DNA of 64,000 bases from Chitinophagales bacterium (GTDB lineage Bacteria > Bacteroidota > Bacteroidia > Chitinophagales > UBA2359), in the NCBI GenBank assembly GCA_020636475.1, contig JACJXU010000001.1, positions 434,001 through 498,000 on the forward strand. Reading direction: 5' to 3'. The position numbers were made by a program, and so were the translations under genes. The notes under the pieces were generated by a model that worked only from the letters and a program-made list of their open reading frames with translations, searched no databases and was not told where the DNA came from. Positions 8,763-17,849 of the stretch are shown one piece after another. The stretch's first letter is position 1. Every line of letters starts with the position of its first letter.

Positions 8763-10259
8763 ATGATATTTCACCGCCAATTAAGCAAAAATGTATTCGT
8801 ATTATTATTAAGCATAATTTTTTCCGGCATCAATGCGCTGGCACAGCAAGTGTATTTTCAGGCAAAACTGGAAAATCTGCCAGATAGCGTCGCCGTAAAA
8901 CTTTGGCAAAGCGCGCCTACATTTGTCTTGGAAGGATTAAAGCAAATTGAGGGAACGCTGGACAAACAGACATTTACCGCAAAATTTGCCCTCGAAAGCC
9001 CGCAAACCATAGATTTTACCGTAGGAAAGCAATCTATCAATCTTTTTGTAGCACCCAACGACAGTCTCATTTTTAACGCCAATGCCGATTCCTTGCAAAG
9101 TTCGGTAACTTTCATACAAAACCAAGCCGGAACACAAAATACCTTTTGGCACGATTTCAACAATACTTTCAAAGCCGATTACGCCACCGTGAGTGCCGAG
9201 AACAAAATGCTCGAAACCAACAATATTGATGCTTTTGAAATGGAATCTTTCGGCAAGCAAACGCAGCAGTGGAAGTATTACAAACAAGCAGCGCAAAAGG
9301 AAAAATTTAGCAAAGTATTTTCGCAGTTTATGGAGCAGCACATACAGTATCACTACAATTATTTGATGATGGCTTATCCTATTGTACGCGGAAATGCCAA
9401 CACCAAAACTATGACTGTTCAGCCCTTGCCCCGCATTATGCTGGAAGACACCGAAAAATTGCAAATAAATAATCCCGAAGCACTTATAAGTTCGGAGTAT
9501 CGCTTGTTTATTTATTATTATATCACTTATCTCGCTTCGCAAGCCAATGATTTTCAGAAGTTTAGCGATATGAGTTCGTCTTGTGGAATGAAATACACTA
9601 TGGCTCTCGAAAAATTGGACGGCAATGTATTACAGTACTATGTAAGTCGTTTTTTGTTGGATAATGGCGATTTGGTATTGCCGTCTATGTTTCGCAGAAT
9701 TGTGTCGGAAATAGAAGAGCGTGAAAATGGCGCACGCTATGCGGCGATAATCAGAGAATTTCAGGCAGAACGCTTGGCTGCTACCGACCCTGTGGAAGAA
9801 GAAAAGCCCAAAGAAGAAGGCAAGCCTACTATCAACGATGCTATAATGGTAGATATGAATGGAAAAGAAGTGAAATTGAGTGATTTTGACGGAAAAGTAG
9901 TGTATATGGACTTTTGGGCAAGTTGGTGCGGACCTTGTAGGGCGCAATTTCCGCATGCAAAAGTATTACACGAAAAATTTAGCAAAAAAGAATTGGAAAA
10001 AATAGTGTTTTTGTACATAAATATTGACAAAGATGCCGAAACTTGGAAAAAAGCCGTAGAAACTTTAGGAATGGAAGGTTTTCAGGCACATTCGCCCGGC
10101 GGCTGGCAATCCAAAGCTGCCTCGTATTTTCAGCTAAACAGTATTCCGCGCTATATGCTGATGAACAAAAAAGGAAAAATAGTAGATATCAATGCCAAAC
10201 GCCCGCAACAATTGGACGAAATTTACGAAGATATAATGCAGTTGCTTAACGAAAAATAA
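8763..10259 (+). CDS. Secreted TlpA-like thioredoxin-family protein
   Basis: A 498-residue periplasmic or membrane-associated protein. Residues 1-28 are a signal peptide (FVLLLSIIFSGINALAQQ). The N-terminal about 110 residues resemble the DUF4369-type domain often found before thioredoxin domains in this phylum. A helical middle region follows. The C-terminal domain (about residues 355-498) is a TlpA/ResA-like thioredoxin fold with active site WASWCGPCRAQFPHA; Cys389 and Cys392 form the redox pair, and the cis-Pro is in NSIPRYML. The likely role is reduction of disulfides in exported proteins. The partner is unknown, since no cytochrome-maturation gene is adjacent. Confidence 0.88.
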   Translation: MIFHRQLSKNVFVLLLSIIFSGINALAQQVYFQAKLENLPDSVAVKLWQSAPTFVLEGLKQIEGTLDKQTFTAKFALESPQTIDFTVGKQSINLFVAPNDSLIFNANADSLQSSVTFIQNQAGTQNTFWHDFNNTFKADYATVSAENKMLETNNIDAFEMESFGKQTQQWKYYKQAAQKEKFSKVFSQFMEQHIQYHYNYLMMAYPIVRGNANTKTMTVQPLPRIMLEDTEKLQINNPEALISSEYRLFIYYYITYLASQANDFQKFSDMSSSCGMKYTMALEKLDGNVLQYYVSRFLLDNGDLVLPSMFRRIVSEIEERENGARYAAIIREFQAERLAATDPVEEEKPKEEGKPTINDAIMVDMNGKEVKLSDFDGKVVYMDFWASWCGPCRAQFPHAKVLHEKFSKKELEKIVFLYINIDKDAETWKKAVETLGMEGFQAHSPGGWQSKAASYFQLNSIPRYMLMNKKGKIVDINAKRPQQLDEIYEDIMQLLNEK

Positions 10260-10301
10260 CTTATTTTAGCCGTTCAACTACCAAAAAAATTGTATTAAAC
10301 G

Positions 10302-10964
10302 ATGAGCAAAGCACCAAATAGTATCCAAAATATTGTGGAATTATTGCGCAATAACCACGCCGCCAAACAAAAAGTATTTCACCTTTGTCTCGGTATTTTT
10401 GATAAAATGCGTTACATGACACAGCAAATAACGGAGGCAATTAACCAATCCATTGAAGATGTAGCTTGGGTGAGTGCCGAGTTTATGGACAAAGGAGAGT
10501 TCGAGTTTCAGGTGCGCTTGTCGGGAGAGTTAATTGTGTTTTCTTTCCATTCCAACATTATCACCTTTCCCGAAAATCATGTCATCAACGCGAACCCTTA
10601 TATCAAAGAAAACGAATTGCGCTCTTATTTTGGCGTTTTTTTGGCGTACAATTTTTTAAACGATGCCATAAAATACAATCGTCTGCACGACCAAGGCTAT
10701 CTTATTGCACGTATGTTTGTAAATATTGATGAGAAGTATTACATAGAAGGCGTGCGGCAACTCAATTTTTTGCATCCCAATGTTGCCGAAAACGACCTCC
10801 ATGACGAAATGTTATTTGCTTTTATAAGCTCTTGCTTTTTAGCCGCCCTTCAAAACAATTCGGTAGTACCCGATTTCGAGTCGGAAAAAGTAATCAATAT
10901 TGCCCAGCTCATCAATAGCCGTATGTTGGGAAACATCCAAAAAGTGGGCTATCAGTTGGATTAA
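10302..10964 (+). CDS. Conserved hypothetical protein
   Basis: A 220-residue soluble protein that I do not assign to a named family. It lacks a signal peptide and membrane segments. It is rich in aromatic and charged residues, with a helical N-terminus (IVELLRNNHAAKQKVFHLC), a beta-rich middle (FEFQVRLSGELIVFSFHSNII) and a helical C-terminus. The composition and clean frame mark it as real. It starts 42 nt after the TlpA-like gene and precedes a promoter for pfkA, so it probably shares the upstream transcript. Confidence 0.8.
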   Translation: MSKAPNSIQNIVELLRNNHAAKQKVFHLCLGIFDKMRYMTQQITEAINQSIEDVAWVSAEFMDKGEFEFQVRLSGELIVFSFHSNIITFPENHVINANPYIKENELRSYFGVFLAYNFLNDAIKYNRLHDQGYLIARMFVNIDEKYYIEGVRQLNFLHPNVAENDLHDEMLFAFISSCFLAALQNNSVVPDFESEKVINIAQLINSRMLGNIQKVGYQLD

Positions 10965-11023
10965 CCTAAGCGCAATAAGGCAAAATTTACAAAAATATTT
11001 TTGGCTTTGAAACCAACAACTAT

Positions 11024-11053
11024 TTGCTAAGTGTCAAAATAACACTAAGTTTG
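11024..11053 (+). promoter_or_regulatory. Promoter of pfkA
   Basis: TTG (11024-11026) and TAAGTTTG (11046-11053) are 19 nt apart, a very good match to the Bacteroidota -33/-7 consensus. The pfkA ATG is 50 nt downstream of the -7 box. Confidence 0.7.
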
Positions 11054-11103
11054 TAGCATGTTTTTTTATAAAAAGAAATAAAAACAGCATTTTGTTGCAA
11101 AAA

Positions 11104-12099
11104 ATGGATCATTTAAAAGAAAGTAAAATACAGAAAATTGGTGTTTTTACCAGTGGAGGAGACGCACCCGGAATGAATGCTTGTGTGCGTGCAGTAGTGC
11201 GTACTGCTATCTATTACGGCAAGGAACCTTATGGCATTTACAGAGGCTACGAAGGAATGATAGAAGGCGATATAAACCCTTTGGGTGTTCGTTCGGTAAG
11301 TGGTATTATTAATCAAGGTGGTACTATTTTAAAATCGGCGCGCAGCAGTAGGTTTATGACCGAAGAAGGGCGCAAAGAAGCCTTTGAACAACTACAAAAA
11401 CATGGTATTGAAGCTGTAGTAGCTATTGGAGGCGATGGTACTTTTAAAGGTGCTCATGCCTTGTACGAAGAGTATGGAATTCCTATTATAGGCGTTCCCG
11501 GAACCATCGACAACGACTTAGCGGGCTGCGATTATACCTTGGGCTATGATACTGCCACCAATACAGTACTCCATTCTATAGATGCCATTCGCGATACGGC
11601 ACAGTCGCACAATCGCTTGTTTTTTATTGAAGTAATGGGGCGCAATTCGGGCTTTATCGCCTTGCGTACTGCCATTGCCGGCGGTGCAGAAGCTGCTGTA
11701 ATTCCCGAAGATGAGATGACCGTTGAAGACCTTATTGGTGTTTTGGAAAGCGGCTCTCATTCCAATAAAACTTCGAGTTTGGTAATTGTTGCCGAAGGCA
11801 AAGAAAGTGGCAATTCGTTTGAGTTGGCGCGCAAAGTACGCCAGAGTTTCAGTTACTACGACACGCGTGTAACCGTACTCGGACACGTACAACGCGGCGG
11901 TAGTCCTACTTGTTTTGATAGAATTTTAGCTTCGCGTTTGGGACTTTTGGCGGTAGAAGCTATCTTAGAGGGCAAAAAAGATGTAATGGTAGGGATGATT
12001 CATCGACATGTTGCCTACACGCCTTTTGAAGAAGCCGTCCGCAGCCGAAACGAGATAGACCCCGAACTAATTCGCGTAAGTAAAATATTGTCCATTTAA
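11104..12099 (+). CDS. pfkA: ATP-dependent 6-phosphofructokinase
   Basis: Phosphorylates fructose-6-phosphate to fructose-1,6-bisphosphate in glycolysis. The 331 residues cover the whole PfkA fold. Visible motifs are FTSGGDAPGMNA, GGDGTFKGA (Gly at the position that favours ATP over pyrophosphate), GTIDNDLAGCD, catalytic-region TAQSHNRLFFIEVMGRNSG, and GHVQRGGSPT. A TTG codon 12 nt upstream would give a slightly longer protein, but the ATG at 11104 is preferred. It is followed after 14 nt by a sugar kinase gene, a pairing that suggests joint control of sugar phosphate metabolism. A good promoter lies upstream. Confidence 0.96.
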   Translation: MDHLKESKIQKIGVFTSGGDAPGMNACVRAVVRTAIYYGKEPYGIYRGYEGMIEGDINPLGVRSVSGIINQGGTILKSARSSRFMTEEGRKEAFEQLQKHGIEAVVAIGGDGTFKGAHALYEEYGIPIIGVPGTIDNDLAGCDYTLGYDTATNTVLHSIDAIRDTAQSHNRLFFIEVMGRNSGFIALRTAIAGGAEAAVIPEDEMTVEDLIGVLESGSHSNKTSSLVIVAEGKESGNSFELARKVRQSFSYYDTRVTVLGHVQRGGSPTCFDRILASRLGLLAVEAILEGKKDVMVGMIHRHVAYTPFEEAVRSRNEIDPELIRVSKILSI

Positions 12100-12113
12100 A
12101 TAAAAAACATACT

Positions 12114-12962
12114 ATGATAATTGTTGCAGATAGCGGCTCTACCAAATGTGACTGGGTGCGCGTGAAAGGTAAGCACGACCAAGAAAAATGCAGTACAATG
12201 GGTTTTAATCCGTTTTTTCACAGCACCGAATTTATTGCAGAAGAATTGCGTAAACACCCCGAACTCATTGCTACGCCGGAGGAAGTGACGCATATTTATT
12301 ATTACGGAGCCGGCTGTTCCAGCGAAAAACTCTGCAAACAGGTAGAAACTGCTTTGGCATCTATTTTTACACACGCCCATATTCAGGTAAGGCACGATTT
12401 GGATGGCGCAGCCTATGCTACTTTTGAACACCAAGACGGTATTGCTTGTATTTTGGGTACGGGTTCAAACTCGTGCTTTGTGGCTGCCGATGGTACTGTT
12501 ACCCAAAAAGTACCTGCCTTGGGATATATTCTTGGCGACGAAGGAAGTGGTTCTTATTTTGGCAAAAAACTCATCAGCTATTTTTTGTACGAAAAATTGC
12601 CTCTGCCCATACACCAAAAATTTGCCGAGAAATACGGACTTACCAAAGAGGAAGTGTTTAAAAACGTATATATGCGCCCCAATTCCAACGTATATTTAGC
12701 TTCGTTTATGCGCTTTTTGTCCGACAATCGCAATGATGATTTTGTCCGCAATTTTATTTACAAAGGATTTTCCGAATTTATTACTACCCACATCTGGAAA
12801 TACGAAAACTACCGCGAAGTTCCGGTGCATTTTGTAGGTTCTGTGGCGCATTATTTCCAAGATTTGTTGCGCGAAGAAGCGCGTATTCATCATCTTACTA
12901 TCGGCAATATTGTAAAACAGCCGATTTGGAATTTGGTGGAATATCATTCATTATCCAACTAA
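12114..12962 (+). CDS. BadF/BadG-type kinase, probable N-acetylglucosamine kinase
   Basis: A 282-residue ASKHA-fold kinase. The phosphate-1 loop is MIIVADSGSTKCDWV. The phosphate-2 region is GIACILGTGSNSCF, and GYILGDEGSGSYFGK is the family's sugar/adenosine region typical of GlcNAc and glucosamine kinases (BcrAD/BadFG family). The likely reaction is ATP-dependent phosphorylation of N-acetylglucosamine or a related amino sugar from wall recycling. Substrate assignment follows annotation practice for this family and is not proven. It directly follows pfkA (14 nt) and precedes the bestrophin gene (18 nt), giving a three-gene unit. Confidence 0.85.
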   Translation: MIIVADSGSTKCDWVRVKGKHDQEKCSTMGFNPFFHSTEFIAEELRKHPELIATPEEVTHIYYYGAGCSSEKLCKQVETALASIFTHAHIQVRHDLDGAAYATFEHQDGIACILGTGSNSCFVAADGTVTQKVPALGYILGDEGSGSYFGKKLISYFLYEKLPLPIHQKFAEKYGLTKEEVFKNVYMRPNSNVYLASFMRFLSDNRNDDFVRNFIYKGFSEFITTHIWKYENYREVPVHFVGSVAHYFQDLLREEARIHHLTIGNIVKQPIWNLVEYHSLSN

Positions 12963-12980
12963 AAAATTCTTGAATAATCG

Positions 12981-14003
12981 ATGCAAGTAGGAAGAAGGTA
13001 CTCGCTTTTTCAAACGCTGAACTGGGGTAGAAAATATATTTTGTGGTTTCTACTGTTCGATAGTATTGTTATTAGTTTGTATTATTTCACCCAATGGAGT
13101 TGGATGGCAATTCCTTGGCAGCCCATTTCGCTTATTGGCATTGCCGTGGCATTTTATTTGGGATTTAAAAACAATTCTTCGTACGAACGCCTCTGGGAAG
13201 CGCGTAAAATTTGGGGCGGAATTGTAAACGATTCACGCTCATTTACAGTATATACCCGCGATTTTATTAATAATGACGATGCCCAAACGCCGCAAAGTGA
13301 AAAACAATTACAACATTTGCGCAAGCAAGTAGTGCAAAGGCATATTGCTTGGCTGTACGCACTTACATACCAACTGCGGGTGGTAAAAGACTGGGAACAT
13401 AAAAGTGATTTTGAGCAAGAATTAAGAACCTATTTAGGCACACAGACCTCGCCCGATTCGTACAAAAAATTGGCAAATTACTTATCGCAGCAAGAGTACG
13501 ATTATATAATGAGCAAAGACAATAAAGCCTCACATTTGCTGAGTTTGCAATCGAAAGCCTTAATGAATTTGCGCAAAGAAGGTATTATTGAGCATTTTCG
13601 CCATTTGGAAATTCAAAATCATATTCGCAGTTTTTATGAATTGCAGGGAAAATCCGAGCGTATAAAGAATTTTCCCTTTCCGCGACAGTATGCTACTGTA
13701 AATTACTTTTTTGTATTGTTGTTCATTATACTATTGCCTTTTGGAATGTTAGATGTATTTAATACCGAAATTTGGCGCGCATACATTTGGGTAGCAATTC
13801 CGTTTTCGGTTGTAGGGTCGTGGGTGTTTTGGATGATGGAAATGATAGGCGATTACAGCGAAAATCCTTTTGAAGGCTTGTATAACGATGTGCCTATTAC
13901 CAATATAAGCAGCAGTATTGAAAGAGATATTTTGCAAATGCTGGATGAAACAGACTTGCCGGAAGTGACGAAGCCAATTACGGAATTTCAGTTGTTGGTG
14001 TAG
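12981..14003 (+). CDS. Bestrophin-family anion channel
   Basis: A 340-residue membrane protein of the bestrophin/UPF0187 family. Hydrophobic segments lie at about residues 19-40, 44-62, 232-255 and 258-282, flanking a long cytosolic helical region. The family signature is seen in FYLGFKNNSSYERLWEARKIWGGIVNDSR; only parts of it are needed to recognise the fold. NPFEGLYNDVPI near the C-terminus is also conserved. Bacterial bestrophins form pentameric ion channels. The gene ends exactly one base before the convergent T9SS gene on the other strand, with no terminator space between them. Confidence 0.9.
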   Translation: MQVGRRYSLFQTLNWGRKYILWFLLFDSIVISLYYFTQWSWMAIPWQPISLIGIAVAFYLGFKNNSSYERLWEARKIWGGIVNDSRSFTVYTRDFINNDDAQTPQSEKQLQHLRKQVVQRHIAWLYALTYQLRVVKDWEHKSDFEQELRTYLGTQTSPDSYKKLANYLSQQEYDYIMSKDNKASHLLSLQSKALMNLRKEGIIEHFRHLEIQNHIRSFYELQGKSERIKNFPFPRQYATVNYFFVLLFIILLPFGMLDVFNTEIWRAYIWVAIPFSVVGSWVFWMMEMIGDYSENPFEGLYNDVPITNISSSIERDILQMLDETDLPEVTKPITEFQLLV

Positions 14004-15704
14004 TTAGTGAATTACCAATTTTAGGACTTCGGTTTTTTCTTCAAATTGTAGTTTTAGAAAGTAGATGCCTTTAGGTAGCCTTGTGTCAAATTCATATCGC
14101 GTAAGTATTGATGTACTATGCAATACTTCTTGCCCTAAGCTATTGTAGATATAAAGTGCATTGGGTTTATTTCCAAAGTTGAGTGTAAATATTCCGTTAT
14201 TCGGATTGGGATAAAGGGAAGCTAATGAATTTGCGATGGCTTCGTCTAAACCACTAGTAGTGTCAGTATATCTAAAAATAAAAGCATCAGAATTTTTAAT
14301 AGAGGTAAGACTAATATTGTTATTGATTTCAGCATTTTGGCTAATATAATCCGCAAAGGAGCCAGTAACAAACAAATGATTGGCGTAATCGGTATAGATA
14401 CTGAAATTGTTTACGTTAAAATACTCAGACCAAATATAATTGCCATAAGAATCCAATTTCAGTAAAAAATTGTTATTTCCGTTAGCAATTTGTTGCAGCA
14501 ATACATAGTCTGTACCATCAGGATTTAGGTCAAAAGTAACCCAATACTGTGCGCTTACATAAATATTCCCGTCTTTGTCGGCAATTATTTGGCGAGGAAT
14601 TTCACCGGTTAAAGCACCAAATTTTTCAACCCACAAGAAGTTTCCATTCGGGTCTAATTTTAATACAAATAAATCTTCTATATAATCCAAATAAGTACTT
14701 TGTAAAATCGCCTCGTTTTCACTGAGGTCAAAATCTACGGTACTTCTAAATCTGCCCAAAACAAATATATTTCCTTGTTCGTCCGTAGTAATTGATTTTC
14801 CGTCATCAGCGTAAGTGCCTCCAATTTGCCTTAACCACAAAAAGTTGCCATTAGCATCTAATTTTTCGATAAAAATATCACTATTATCGCTCCCATTGCT
14901 CGTATAATTTATGGGATTGGTGGCAGTATTAAAGTTAGCCGTTTCTGAAAAAAAACCTGTAATTAATAAATTATCTTTACTATTAATACTAATTTCAGCG
15001 CATGTATCATCTCCACTTCCACCATGTTGTTTGTACCAAAGTAAGTTACCATTTTTGTCAAACTTACAAATAAAACCGTCACTAAGACCTTTATTGTCAA
15101 ATAATTTTACACCGTTTTCGCTATAAATACTTGGACTATCAAAACTTCCTGTCACATAAACATTGTCATTGCTATCCAATTTTAGGTCAGAAATGTTGTC
15201 ATCACCTTCGCCTCCCAACTGCTTTGCCCATAAATAGTTACCATTTGGGTCAAGTTTTAGCAAAAAGGCATCTTTTGCCCCTTTGCCATATAGGTAAATT
15301 GAGTCGGGACTTGGGTCAAAATCAGCCTTACCTGTAAAGTACCCTACAGCATATACATTTCCATCCGTATCGGTTGTAATACGATTTACCATATCTTGCT
15401 CTATTCCGCCAATTTGTTTTACCCAAATAAAATTTCTATCAGCATCCAATTTTTGAATATAAATATCATGAAATGATTGTTCGGCATAAAGCAGATAAGC
15501 CGCACCGGAAGGATTAAAATTTACTTGAGCTGTAAAAACACCGGCATTAATAATATTTTCATATTTATCAATTACAGTGAATATGCCAATATCTTTCCCT
15601 TCTCCGCCCACTTGGTAAATCCAATCTAAATTCACTATCTGGCAAAAAGCATTTGTTGGAATGATAAAAATTAAATATACAAGAAAGAATAAGTACTTTT
15701 TCAT
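14004..15704 (-). CDS. Secreted beta-propeller (SBBP-like) protein with T9SS sorting domain
   Basis: A 566-residue exported protein from the ATG at 15704, which gives a signal peptide MKKYLFFLVYLIFIIPTNAFC; an in-frame ATG ten codons earlier is less suitable. The body is built of about eight repeats of around 50-55 residues, with motifs such as LDANGNFLWLRQIGG and DEQGNIFVLGRF, as in SBBP/NHL-like beta-propellers. Residues from about 495 form a type A T9SS sorting domain (LYPNPNNGIFTLNF ... GIYFLKLQF ... VLKLVIH). The likely place is the cell surface; no catalytic motif was seen. It converges head-on with the bestrophin gene with no intervening base. Confidence 0.9.
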   Translation of the reverse strand: MKKYLFFLVYLIFIIPTNAFCQIVNLDWIYQVGGEGKDIGIFTVIDKYENIINAGVFTAQVNFNPSGAAYLLYAEQSFHDIYIQKLDADRNFIWVKQIGGIEQDMVNRITTDTDGNVYAVGYFTGKADFDPSPDSIYLYGKGAKDAFLLKLDPNGNYLWAKQLGGEGDDNISDLKLDSNDNVYVTGSFDSPSIYSENGVKLFDNKGLSDGFICKFDKNGNLLWYKQHGGSGDDTCAEISINSKDNLLITGFFSETANFNTATNPINYTSNGSDNSDIFIEKLDANGNFLWLRQIGGTYADDGKSITTDEQGNIFVLGRFRSTVDFDLSENEAILQSTYLDYIEDLFVLKLDPNGNFLWVEKFGALTGEIPRQIIADKDGNIYVSAQYWVTFDLNPDGTDYVLLQQIANGNNNFLLKLDSYGNYIWSEYFNVNNFSIYTDYANHLFVTGSFADYISQNAEINNNISLTSIKNSDAFIFRYTDTTSGLDEAIANSLASLYPNPNNGIFTLNFGNKPNALYIYNSLGQEVLHSTSILTRYEFDTRLPKGIYFLKLQFEEKTEVLKLVIH

Positions 15705-15775
15705 AAAAACAGAATTAATATGTGAAATTTTCATTAGCTAAATTAAATATTTTTTCATATTATTCCAAACAAAAA

Positions 15776-15811
15776 CAAAAAAAAAAAAGACTGCCCAAAA
15801 TAGAGCAGCCT
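15776..15811 (-). terminator. Terminator of the DUF4783 gene (minus strand)
   Basis: On the minus strand AGGCTGCTC and GGGCAGTCT form a 9-bp stem with two G-U pairs, followed by a run of about 12 T residues. It lies 31 nt after the gene's stop. Confidence 0.75.
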
Positions 15812-15841
15812 CTCCAAACCAAAAATTCACACTATGAAAAA

Positions 15842-16231
15842 CTATTCCTTATCGAAGCATAATTCTACGAGCTCATCGTTTTCAAAAACCATATAAGTTC
15901 GCAGTGTTTCATTAGAAGTTCGCATTTCTCCTATGGCGTATTTAGAACCATCCGAAGAATTGCCATTGTGTTTTATCGTAACTTTTTGTGGCGGATTGTT
16001 TTCAAAAAAAGTTGTTAACATTTTCACCGCCTCGGTGGGTACCGTATTGTTTTCGTTGCCATTTATGGTCAGCAAAATATTACTTGCCATATAAGTACCT
16101 AACTTTTCAGGGTCATTTTGCTCAATAGCTTTGCCTATGGCACTAATATTCGTTTGCGAATAGCTTTTTTCTTGTTTCATAAATAACAATAAACCAAAAA
16201 TTACCACTAAAAAAATTCTCAATAATTTCAT
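15842..16231 (-). CDS. DUF4783 domain-containing secreted protein
   Basis: A 129-residue protein from the ATG at 16231, chosen because it gives a signal peptide (LLRIFLVVIFGLLLFMKQEKSYSQ). An open frame extends further upstream into gpmI but is not credible. The mature part (ISAIGKAIEQNDPEKLGTYM ... EGEM-like ... MVFENDELVELCFDKE) matches the small DUF4783 family, a NTF2-like fold found in Bacteroidota. Function is unknown. It is divergent from gpmI with 58 nt between the starts. Confidence 0.82.
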   Translation of the reverse strand: MKLLRIFLVVIFGLLLFMKQEKSYSQTNISAIGKAIEQNDPEKLGTYMASNILLTINGNENNTVPTEAVKMLTTFFENNPPQKVTIKHNGNSSDGSKYAIGEMRTSNETLRTYMVFENDELVELCFDKE

Positions 16232-16248
16232 GAGTTTATAAGTTTTGA

Positions 16249-16256
16249 TACCTTTG
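16249..16256 (+). promoter_or_regulatory. Promoter -7 box of gpmI
   Basis: TACCTTTG matches TAnnTTTG and lies 33 nt before the gpmI ATG, within the 58-nt divergent gap. No convincing -33 element was seen. Confidence 0.5.
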
Positions 16257-16289
16257 AATAAATTTTTTTTCATTAGTTTAATACAAATC

Positions 16290-17822
16290 ATGTACCAAAA
16301 CGATAAAGTTGCATTAATTATTTTAGATGGTTGGGGACACGGACAAGTGCGCAAAGCCGATGCCATTGCCAATGCACATACGCCATTCGTAAGCAGCCTT
16401 TACCACCAATATCCCAATTCCGAATTAGTTACTTTCGGTAAACAAGTAGGCTTGCCGCAAGACCAAATGGGCAATTCCGAAGTAGGGCATATGAATTTAG
16501 GCGCGGGGCGTATTGTTTATCAAGACCTTTTGCGCATTGATGTAGCCATCGAAAATAATGAACTGGTGCATGCAAAAACCTTTCAAAACTTAGTTGCTCA
16601 CGCAAAACAACACAACAAGCCTATCCATTTGGTGGGTTTAGTTTCTGACGGCGGCGTACATTCGCACATAGAACATCTAAAATATTTGTGTAAAAAATTA
16701 AGCGAAAACGGCGTATCGCAAGTTTTTGTACACGCTATAACGGACGGGCGCGACACTGACCCGAAGTCGGGAGAACATTTTATAGCAGATTTGGAAAATT
16801 ATATTCAGCCACTTTCGGCAGAAATAGCCAGTATTTGCGGCAGATACTACGCAATGGACCGCGACAAACGCTGGGAGCGCATCAAAAAAGCCTATGATTT
16901 GTATGTATCGGCTACGGGCGAAAAAACACAAAATCCGGTAGCTGCAATTCAGCAATCGTATGCCAATGGCGTAACAGACGAGTTTATTTTGCCAATTGTT
17001 TGTACCGACGACTCCGGCAAACCCAAAGCCACTATACAAGATGGCGATGTGGTGCTTTGTTTCAATTTTCGCACCGACCGCTGCCGCGAAATAACACAAG
17101 TGCTTTCTCAAACGGATTTTCCCGAATTTGGAATGAAAAAATTGGATTTGTACTATGTAACGATGACCACTTACGACAAATCTTTTCAAAATGTACACGT
17201 TATTTTTGACGACAGCAATCTGAAAAACACCTTGGGAGAAGTGTTGGAACAACAACACAAAACCCAACTTCGTGCCGCCGAAACAGAAAAATATCCGCAC
17301 GTTACTTTCTTTTTTTCGGGCGGAAAAGAAACGCCTTTTGTTGGCGAGCAGCGCATTCTCATTCCTTCGCCCAAAGTGGCTACCTACGACCTTCAGCCGG
17401 AAATGAGTGCGCCGCCTTTGGCAGATGCTGTGACAGACTTTTTGCAAAAAAATAAGCCCAATTTTGTATGTTTAAATTTTGCCAATCCTGATATGGTGGG
17501 ACACACCGGCGACTGGAATGCAGTGAAAAAAGCCGTAGAAACAACCGATGCCTGCGCCGAAAAAGTAGTGAACAAAGCCTTAGCCTTGGGCTATTCCATT
17601 TTTATCTTGGCAGACCACGGCAATGCCGATTTTTTGGTAAATGAAGACGGAACGCCTAACACTGCTCATTCCAAAAATCCGGTACCTTGCTTTTTTATCG
17701 ATAAAAATTACAAACCTCATCTCAAAAATGGAAAATTGGGCGACCTTGCGCCGACTATTTTACACTTGATGCATATTCCAATTCCGGCGGAGATGAACGG
17801 CGAAAATTTATTAGCAGATTAG
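16290..17822 (+). CDS. gpmI: 2,3-bisphosphoglycerate-independent phosphoglycerate mutase
   Basis: Interconverts 3- and 2-phosphoglycerate in glycolysis, using two Mn ions and a phosphoserine intermediate. The 510-residue length is standard. Metal-binding Asp13 lies in LIILDGWGHG, and the catalytic serine is Ser63 in QMGNSEVGHMNLGAGR. ITDGRDTDPKSG, YYAMDRDKRWER, NFRTDR, NFANPDMVGHTG and LADHGNAD are the remaining metal- and substrate-binding motifs, all intact. The start ATG at 16290 gives the family N-terminus; an upstream in-frame ATG overlaps the divergent gene's region. purU follows 27 nt downstream. Confidence 0.97.
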   Translation: MYQNDKVALIILDGWGHGQVRKADAIANAHTPFVSSLYHQYPNSELVTFGKQVGLPQDQMGNSEVGHMNLGAGRIVYQDLLRIDVAIENNELVHAKTFQNLVAHAKQHNKPIHLVGLVSDGGVHSHIEHLKYLCKKLSENGVSQVFVHAITDGRDTDPKSGEHFIADLENYIQPLSAEIASICGRYYAMDRDKRWERIKKAYDLYVSATGEKTQNPVAAIQQSYANGVTDEFILPIVCTDDSGKPKATIQDGDVVLCFNFRTDRCREITQVLSQTDFPEFGMKKLDLYYVTMTTYDKSFQNVHVIFDDSNLKNTLGEVLEQQHKTQLRAAETEKYPHVTFFFSGGKETPFVGEQRILIPSPKVATYDLQPEMSAPPLADAVTDFLQKNKPNFVCLNFANPDMVGHTGDWNAVKKAVETTDACAEKVVNKALALGYSIFILADHGNADFLVNEDGTPNTAHSKNPVPCFFIDKNYKPHLKNGKLGDLAPTILHLMHIPIPAEMNGENLLAD

Positions 17823-17849
17823 TTTTTACCCAAATTTTTTATACGTAAA